Assembly: GCA_023437885.1 (NCBI GenBank)
Contig: JAEZFH010000253.1
Coordinates: 1 to 11,546 of the forward strand
Reading direction: 5' to 3'
DNA: 11,546 nt
Source of the DNA: Bacillota bacterium
GTDB lineage: Bacteria; Bacillota; Clostridia; Lachnospirales; Lachnospiraceae
Made by a program: the position numbers and the translations under genes
Notes under the pieces: model-generated
The model's input: only the letters and a program-made list of their open reading frames with translations
Told to the model about the DNA's origin: nothing
Database searches by the model: none
Part shown: one piece after another, positions 7,634-11,546 of the stretch
Numbering within the stretch: the first letter of the stretch is position 1
How the letters are laid out: each line of letters begins with the position of its first letter

Positions 7634-8386
7634 ATGAATATATATAAGACCGTTGATGTTGCCAGAATAATTGGCATCCATGTGAATACTGTCCGGCTAT
7701 ACGAAGCATGCGGCCTGATTCCCAAGCCTGAACGGCGGGAGAATGGCTATCGGGTATTTACCGATCTTCATATTGAGCAGTTCAAATTAGCCCGCGCGGC
7801 TCTGCAAGTTGAGGTTCTTCAAAATGGACTTCGAAAGCAGGCCGTTGATATTATCAAGGCTTCTGCGGCAGGCGACTATGAAGAGGCAGCAGAATTAACC
7901 AGACGGTATATAGAACAGTTGGACGTGGAAAAAGAAAATGCGGAAGAGGCAATCAAAATAACCCGCAGCATACTTTCCGGCACGGACAGAACCTGCCCCA
8001 AGGCAGATATATCTTATACAAGAAAAGAGACAGCGGATTTTCTTCATGTAACGATTGATACGCTGCGGAATTGGGAGCTGAACGGCCTGTTTACCATAAA
8101 GCGGCGAAAGAATAGCTATCGGGTATATACCGCTGAGGATTTGCAGCGGTTGAAGATTATTCGTTCCCTGCGCTGTGCGAACTACTCGCTTTCGGCAATT
8201 TTGCGAATGCTGCGCGCATTGTCTGCGGACCCGGAGGCGAATATCCGGGAGGCCATTGATACGCCGAGAGCAGATGACGACATTATTTCCGCCTGTGATA
8301 AGCTGCTTACTTCGTTAAGTGAAGCGAGAGAAAATGCTCAATATGTGGCCGTGCAAATTAAAAAAATGAATAATATGTCTGATTAA
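7634..8386 (+). CDS. Tandem double MerR-type transcriptional regulator
   Basis: 250 residues with two MerR-type winged helix-turn-helix domains. The first is residues 3-57 (YKTVDVARIIGIHVNTVRLYE, then GLIPKP, GYRVFTD). The second is residues 127-196 (YTRKETADFLHVTIDTLRNWE, then GLFTIKR, SYRVYTAEDL). A helical linker joins them (about 60-115, KQAVDIIKASAAGDYEEAAE). A short Asp/Glu-rich helical tail follows. There is no cysteine cluster for metal and no TipA-type drug-binding domain. The ATG at 7634 is preferred over 7628: GGAGG (7620-7624) is 9 bases away, against only 3. It is followed after 74 bases by the ABC exporter, so it probably controls that exporter in response to a drug or other small molecule (inference). 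The linker may be the effector or dimer region. Confidence 0.88.
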   Translation: MNIYKTVDVARIIGIHVNTVRLYEACGLIPKPERRENGYRVFTDLHIEQFKLARAALQVEVLQNGLRKQAVDIIKASAAGDYEEAAELTRRYIEQLDVEKENAEEAIKITRSILSGTDRTCPKADISYTRKETADFLHVTIDTLRNWELNGLFTIKRRKNSYRVYTAEDLQRLKIIRSLRCANYSLSAILRMLRALSADPEANIREAIDTPRADDDIISACDKLLTSLSEARENAQYVAVQIKKMNNMSD

Positions 8387-8460
8387 AAAGCCTACATGGA
8401 TCCACCATACCATGGGAACATGCTAATCTTTATACACTTCAAAAAAGGAGGTAGAAAGAT
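8387..8460 (+). promoter_or_regulatory. merR-ABC gap with short palindromes and a strong ribosome site
   Basis: TGGATCCA (8397-8404) and CCATGG (8410-8415) are adjacent short palindromes, the sort of dyad a MerR-type protein could read. AAAAAAGGAGG just before the ATG at 8461 is a strong ribosome site. No -35/-10 pair was convincing. Operator use is a guess. Confidence 0.25.
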
Positions 8461-9189
8461 ATGGATGAAACAATCCGGATTTCCGGGATCAGCAAATCTT
8501 ATGCCGGAAACAAAGTAATCGAGAATCTCAGCATATCGGTTGCTGCAGGGGAAGTGTATGGTCTGCTTGGCGCAAATGGCGCGGGTAAAAGCACTTTGAT
8601 TGAGTGTATCTTAGGCACACGGAGGGCTGATTCCGGTTCGGCCCGCATTCTGGGATTAGACCCGTGGAAAAACCGGAAAAGGCTTTTTGAGCAGGTCGGG
8701 GTACAATTTCAGGAGGCGAATTACCCGGACAAAATCAAAGTAAAGGAGCTGTGTGAGGAAACAGCCTGTCTCTACAAAAAGCCAGCCGATTATGAAACGC
8801 TGCTGCTGCGCTTCGGTCTGGCAGAGAAGAAAGACGCTTTTGTCAATGAACTGTCCGGCGGACAGAAACAGAAGCTCTTTATTATCCTTGCCCTTATTCC
8901 TGACCCTAAAGTGGTTTTTCTGGATGAGCTTACCACCGGCCTTGATACGAAGGCCCGGCGCAGCGTATGGAAAGGCCTGTTGGAATTGAAGGAACAGGGA
9001 CTGACAATCTTTCTGTCCTCTCATTTCATGGATGAGGTGGAAATACTCTGTGACAGGATCGGGATTCTCAAAGACGGCGGATTAATATTTACCGGCACGG
9101 TACGGGAAGCGACCGCGCAAAGCTCCTGCGACAAATTGGAGGATGCGTATCTGTGGTTTACCGGAGAGGAGGAATCGGACGATGAATAG
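8461..9189 (+). CDS. ABC transporter ATP-binding protein (drug-export type)
   Basis: 242 residues, a single cytosolic nucleotide-binding domain that powers the permease encoded next. Visible motifs: Walker A GANGAGKST (37-45), Q-loop Gln in VQFQEANYPD (82 or 84), signature LSGGQKQ (131-137), Walker B VVFLDE (151-156, catalytic Glu156), D-loop GLD, and switch His188 in LSSHFMDEVE. All catalytic residues are present. The overall wording (ISKSYAGNKVIENLSISV, TTGLDTKARR, SSHFMDEVE) fits the CcmA/DrrA/YhaQ-like group that partners with six-helix ABC-2 permeases. The last codons overlap the permease start by 8 bases (ATGAATAG), which points to coupled translation. The substrate is not known; drug or peptide efflux is the usual role. 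Confidence 0.94.
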   Translation: MDETIRISGISKSYAGNKVIENLSISVAAGEVYGLLGANGAGKSTLIECILGTRRADSGSARILGLDPWKNRKRLFEQVGVQFQEANYPDKIKVKELCEETACLYKKPADYETLLLRFGLAEKKDAFVNELSGGQKQKLFIILALIPDPKVVFLDELTTGLDTKARRSVWKGLLELKEQGLTIFLSSHFMDEVEILCDRIGILKDGGLIFTGTVREATAQSSCDKLEDAYLWFTGEEESDDE

Positions 9190-9925
9190 GTTTTTTACCA
9201 TGCTGAAAACGGAACTTAAATTATCCTTTCGGGGAATGGATATGGTTATTTTTGCACTCTGTATGCCGGTGGTGGTTGTGGTTATCCTTGGCATTATTTA
9301 CGGAAATAAGCCTGCCTTTGACGGCGCTGAGTATTCTTTCCTGGAACAATCCTTCGGGGCATTGTCCACGATTGCAATCTGCGCAGGCGGCGTGATGGGC
9401 CTTCCGTTGGTCATCTCCGATTACCGGCAGAAGAAAATCCTGAAGCGGTTCAAAGTAACCCCAACAAGCCCGGTGCTTCTATTGGCGGTGCAGGTAACGA
9501 TCTATGCGATATACTCGCTGTTGTCGCTGGCTTTGATTTTCCTCGTATCATCCCTGTTCTTCGGGCTGCAGTTTACCGGCTCTGCAGGAAGGTTTCTGGC
9601 AGCGTACCTTCTGGTTATGCTGTCCATGTTCAGCATTGGCATGATGGTGGGCGGAATATCACCGAATATGAAAATAGCCAGTGTTGCTGCCAGCATCCTG
9701 TATTTCCCCATGCTGATCTTTTCCGGAGCAACCCTGCCCTACGAGGTAATGCCCTCTGCTTTACGGAAAGTGGCAGATATTTTACCTTTGACGCAGGGTA
9801 TTAAATTGCTTAAAGCAGCCTCGCTCGGCATGCCGATAGAAGCTGTATGGCTTCCTGCAATCATTATGCTTGCAGTTATGATTATTTGCGGAGGTATTTC
9901 TATTAAATTCTTCAAGTGGGAATAA
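9182..9925 (+). CDS. ABC-2 type transporter permease
   Basis: 248-residue integral membrane protein, the partner of the upstream ATPase. Hydrophobic segments lie at about 22-41 (VIFALCMPVVVVVILGIIYG), 59-79, 100-123, 135-158, 164-182 and 222-240, giving the six-pass layout of ABC-2 permeases (DrrB/YadH type). Typical elements are visible: DYRQKKILKRFKVTPTSP between segments 2 and 3, and PMLIFSGATLPYEVMP followed by LPLTQGIKLL before segment 6. I chose the ATG at 9182, with GGAGAGGAGG 9 bases upstream. In-frame ATG 9143 lies well inside the ATPase gene and lacks a site of its own. It is the last gene of the cassette. The substrate is unknown. Confidence 0.93.
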   Translation: MNRFFTMLKTELKLSFRGMDMVIFALCMPVVVVVILGIIYGNKPAFDGAEYSFLEQSFGALSTIAICAGGVMGLPLVISDYRQKKILKRFKVTPTSPVLLLAVQVTIYAIYSLLSLALIFLVSSLFFGLQFTGSAGRFLAAYLLVMLSMFSIGMMVGGISPNMKIASVAASILYFPMLIFSGATLPYEVMPSALRKVADILPLTQGIKLLKAASLGMPIEAVWLPAIIMLAVMIICGGISIKFFKWE

Positions 9926-9967
9926 TTATTAAGGATCACCAGGAAACAGCCCCGGGCAGTGTAGTGA

Positions 9968-10005
9968 CCCCCTAAGGTAAGATTTTTTTGTCTAACCTTA
10001 GGGGG
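9968..10005. repeat. 38-base inverted repeat with T-rich loop, possible insertion-sequence end
   Basis: CCCCCTAAGGT (9968-9978) pairs exactly with ACCTTAGGGGG (9995-10005). After an A-A mismatch, AGA pairs with TCT, leaving the loop TTTTTTTG (9983-9990). There is no T-run after the stem on either strand, so it does not look like a standard terminator, though it may still stop transcripts after the permease gene. The GACCCCC...GTCTAAC wording resembles, from memory, the ends of IS3-family (IS150-group) insertion sequences. No transposase is nearby. Confidence 0.6.
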
Positions 10006-10013
10006 AATGTGAA

Positions 10014-10030
10014 GGAAGCATTATGCTTCC
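10014..10030. repeat. 17-base palindrome GGAAGCAT-T-ATGCTTCC
   Basis: Perfect 8-bp arms around a single T, between the long hairpin and the blaI promoter. It is too tightly closed for a stable full RNA hairpin; a protein-binding site or element remnant is possible. Confidence 0.35.
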
Positions 10031-10061
10031 GGAAGGAGAAATAAGAGATAGAATATAATTC

Positions 10062-10090
10062 TTGACATATCCAGACTATTGTAATAGTAT
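10062..10090 (+). promoter_or_regulatory. Promoter of the blaI-M56 operon
   Basis: Exact -35 TTGACA (10062-10067), a 17-base spacer and TAGTAT (10085-10090, 4 of 6). The spacer, the -10 and the likely start point lie inside the long inverted repeat at 10071-10116, so a bound repressor would block RNA polymerase directly. Confidence 0.75.
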
Positions 10091-10116
10091 ATGTGTATAC
10101 TATTACAATAGTCTGG
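10071..10116. promoter_or_regulatory. 46-bp perfect palindromic operator, two BlaI-like boxes
   Basis: Two 21-base arms (10071-10091 and 10096-10116) are exact reverse complements around TGTG. Each arm holds a shorter dyad: ACTATTGTAATAGT in the left arm and ACTATTACAATAGT in the right. These resemble the TACTA/TGTA-rich boxes bound by BlaI and MecI dimers. It sits on the -10 and start point just upstream of a blaI-family gene, so negative autoregulation is the natural reading. Confidence 0.8.
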
Positions 10117-10178
10117 ATGAATTGTTTTATATAAGGCTGTACATAAAGCTGCGTGAGGGCAACTTGGGAGGTAGAACG

Positions 10179-10547
10179 ATGGAGGCAATAAAGTTATTTG
10201 ACAGTGAGCTGAAGGTGATGGAGATTATCTGGGATAAGGAGCCCATCAGCGCAAAGGAGATCAGCATAATTCTGGGAGATACCGTCGGATGGAATAAGAA
10301 TACGACCTATACCATTATTAAAAAGTTAATTGATAAAAATATAATTGAGAGGGCGGAACCTAATTTTATCTGCACCGCCAAGCTGAAGAGGGAACAGGTT
10401 CAGAGGGCAGAGACGGTCAGCTTGATCGAGAAGCTGTATCAGGGTTCCCGGAAGGCTTTTTTTGCGGCCTTTCTTCAAAATGAAGAATTGTCCAAGGAGG
10501 AGCTGGAGGAGTTAAGGAAGCTCATTGACCAACAGGAAAAGAAGTAA
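10179..10547 (+). CDS. BlaI/MecI-family transcriptional repressor
   Basis: 122-residue dimeric winged-helix repressor of the BlaI/MecI (penicillinase repressor) family. The N-terminal LFDSELKVMEIIWDKEPISA is the family's first helix region. ISAKEISIIL and NTTYTIIKKLIDKNIIERA form the recognition helix and wing. The C-terminal helices (SRKAFFAAFLQNEELSKEEL) give dimerisation and contain the Phe-rich stretch where antirepressor cleavage happens in studied relatives. The length is normal. I chose the ATG at 10179 (GGGAGG 7 bases upstream). Longer frames reach back into the promoter palindrome and cannot be right. It is followed after 28 bases by the M56 protease, its presumed antirepressor, and preceded by the palindromic operator. 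No beta-lactamase gene is visible, so the regulon may be something else. Confidence 0.93.
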   Translation: MEAIKLFDSELKVMEIIWDKEPISAKEISIILGDTVGWNKNTTYTIIKKLIDKNIIERAEPNFICTAKLKREQVQRAETVSLIEKLYQGSRKAFFAAFLQNEELSKEELEELRKLIDQQEKK

Positions 10548-10575
10548 GAAGCTCTGTAATTGGGAGGTAACCGGA

Positions 10576-11493
10576 ATGTTGCAGGAGATATTTTATTGGA
10601 TTGTTAATATGAGCATGATAGCCTCTGTTTATGGGGTAATCATTTACTTTTTACGGTATATCAGGTCTCTGCCCCGAACGGCCGTCTATTATCTGTGGTT
10701 CGTAGTATTGTTGCGTATGCTCTGTCCGGTGGGGATTTCCAGCAAGTTCAGCCTTATGAATCTTCTCTCAGGGCTGGCAGACAGAGCAATTGTCAGAACG
10801 GTGCCCGTTGAGGAGCTATCGCTGTCTCTGGCCAATACGATCCGCGGAGCCCAGACCTATGCTCCGATTATTTATAAGACGGATACTCTGGAGGCATTCT
10901 TCCGGGCAGCCTCCATCCTCTGGATCATTCCTGCCCTGGCGCTGATTTTGACCGTAATTCTACTGTATCATGCAACTGTGTCGGAGCTAAGGAAGGCATC
11001 CCTGCTGCGGGAGGATTTATATGAGGGTGATATGGTGAATACACCTGTGACGGCAGGAATTATCCACCCAAGAATCATACTGCCCAGGGAGGTAGATCCT
11101 GGTCATTTGGAATATATCCTGCTGCATGAGCGGGTTCACAGGAGAAGAATGGATAATCTGTGGCGCATGGTTGCCATCATAGCCGTGTGCATTCATTGGT
11201 TTAATCCCCTAAGCTGGGTTTTTATAAAAATCCTTTTAAATGATTGTGAGCTTGCCTGTGACGAGGCGGCAGTGAAGCAGCTCGGAGATGAGGATAGGAA
11301 AAGATATGCCCACACTTTACTGAATTATGCAGCAGCGCCTGCCGTGTTTTCTTCCGCCTTTGGTGGCAGCAGGATAAGGCTGCGGATCGAAAGAGTGCTC
11401 ACTTATCGCAGGCTGACCTGGTTTTCCTCGATTTGTTTATGTATTCTTTATCTCATTGTGGCGTATTTACTGTTAACCAATGGAGTCGCATAG
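10576..11493 (+). CDS. M56-family membrane metalloprotease (BlaR1-like) lacking a sensor domain
   Basis: 305-residue membrane protease. Hydrophobic segments lie near 5-26, 36-53, 110-131, 196-218 and 283-300. The cytoplasmic zinc site is intact: His184-Glu185-x-x-His188 in LLHERVHRRR, with a third ligand in the ELACDE stretch (Glu225 or nearby). The GSRIRLRIERVL segment before the last membrane pass is typical of M56 proteins. BlaR1 and MecR1 are near 600 residues, with an outer penicillin-binding domain after the last membrane pass. This protein ends five residues after that pass (LLLTNGVA, TAG), so the beta-lactam sensor is absent. It presumably inactivates the upstream BlaI-type repressor on a different, unknown signal. 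The start at 10576 has GGGAGG 8 bases upstream. The gene is co-transcribed with blaI. Confidence 0.92.
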   Translation: MLQEIFYWIVNMSMIASVYGVIIYFLRYIRSLPRTAVYYLWFVVLLRMLCPVGISSKFSLMNLLSGLADRAIVRTVPVEELSLSLANTIRGAQTYAPIIYKTDTLEAFFRAASILWIIPALALILTVILLYHATVSELRKASLLREDLYEGDMVNTPVTAGIIHPRIILPREVDPGHLEYILLHERVHRRRMDNLWRMVAIIAVCIHWFNPLSWVFIKILLNDCELACDEAAVKQLGDEDRKRYAHTLLNYAAAPAVFSSAFGGSRIRLRIERVLTYRRLTWFSSICLCILYLIVAYLLLTNGVA

Positions 11494-11522
11494 GGATTTT
11501 CTTAATACCGTGCGGTAAAAGC

Positions 11523-11546
11523 GTAACCTGTGGGGATAGGTTACAT
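11523..11546 (+). terminator. Possible terminator hairpin cut by the window edge
   Basis: GTAACCT (11523-11529) pairs with AGGTTAC (11538-11544) around an 8-base loop, 30 bases after the M56 stop. The window ends two bases later, so a following T-run can neither be seen nor excluded. Confidence 0.35.

Noticed and set aside
9968..10005. Ordinary intrinsic terminator for the ABC cassette
   Set aside because: No T-run follows the stem on either strand; the T's are in the loop, so it is listed as a repeat instead.
10062..10178. Longer BlaI start upstream of 10179
   Set aside because: The extension would translate the promoter and palindrome; GGGAGG and family length both point to 10179.
10525..10575. 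Longer M56 start inside the blaI gene
   Set aside because: The ATG at 10576 has a well-placed GGGAGG, and the extra residues (RKRSKKLCNWEV) are not family-like.

Overview
The window looks like accessory chromosome of a Clostridia-type Bacillota, most likely a Lachnospiraceae relative. The reasons are intermediate GC, strong GGAGG-type ribosome sites, sigma-A promoters of the TTGACA-17-TATAAT type, Clostridia-type families (DUF2087 regulators, a BlaI/M56 pair, a UvrA2-like protein) and tightly overlapping operons. No rRNA, tRNA, CRISPR array or intact transposase was seen. The organism call is inference.

Region 1 (1-2696), beta-glucoside use. A GH1 6-phospho-beta-glucosidase and the start of a ROK-family sugar kinase sit on the minus strand as an overlapping, probably translationally coupled pair. 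An AraC-family regulator is divergent on the plus strand. The 383-base gap between them carries a degenerate tandem repeat of about 24 bp abutting a good promoter. The likely circuit is that the kinase phosphorylates a beta-glucoside (or released glucose), the GH1 enzyme splits the 6-phospho-beta-glucoside, and the AraC protein controls both directions.

Region 2 (2697-4042), a paired DUF2087 regulator module on the minus strand. A 250-residue protein combines a CxxC...HxxxxH putative zinc site, a LuxR-type helix-turn-helix and a C-terminal DUF2087 domain. It is read from a consensus promoter. A second protein downstream is only the DUF2087 domain. A near-perfect 30-bp palindrome lies between them. 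A REP-like cluster of inverted repeats closes the convergent junction with araC.

Region 3 (4043-7123), a three-gene operon of uncharacterised membrane proteins: a single-pass protein with a large outer domain, a 5-6-pass protein with an acidic tail, and a signal-peptide protein with an outer domain plus four C-terminal membrane segments. A putative OmpR-type direct-repeat promoter precedes it and a clear intrinsic terminator ends it. No function is recognised.

Region 4 (7124-9925), a drug-export-like cassette: a UvrA2-like gene cut off after 123 codons, a regulator with two MerR-type DNA-binding domains, an ABC ATPase and an ABC-2 permease. The last two genes overlap by 8 bases.

Region 5 (9926-11546), a BlaI-family repressor and an M56 (BlaR1-like) membrane metalloprotease. 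They are controlled from a promoter buried in a perfect 21+21 bp inverted repeat that contains two BlaI-like boxes. The protease stops at its last membrane segment, so it has no beta-lactam sensor domain. Upstream is a separate long hairpin that may be an insertion-sequence end.
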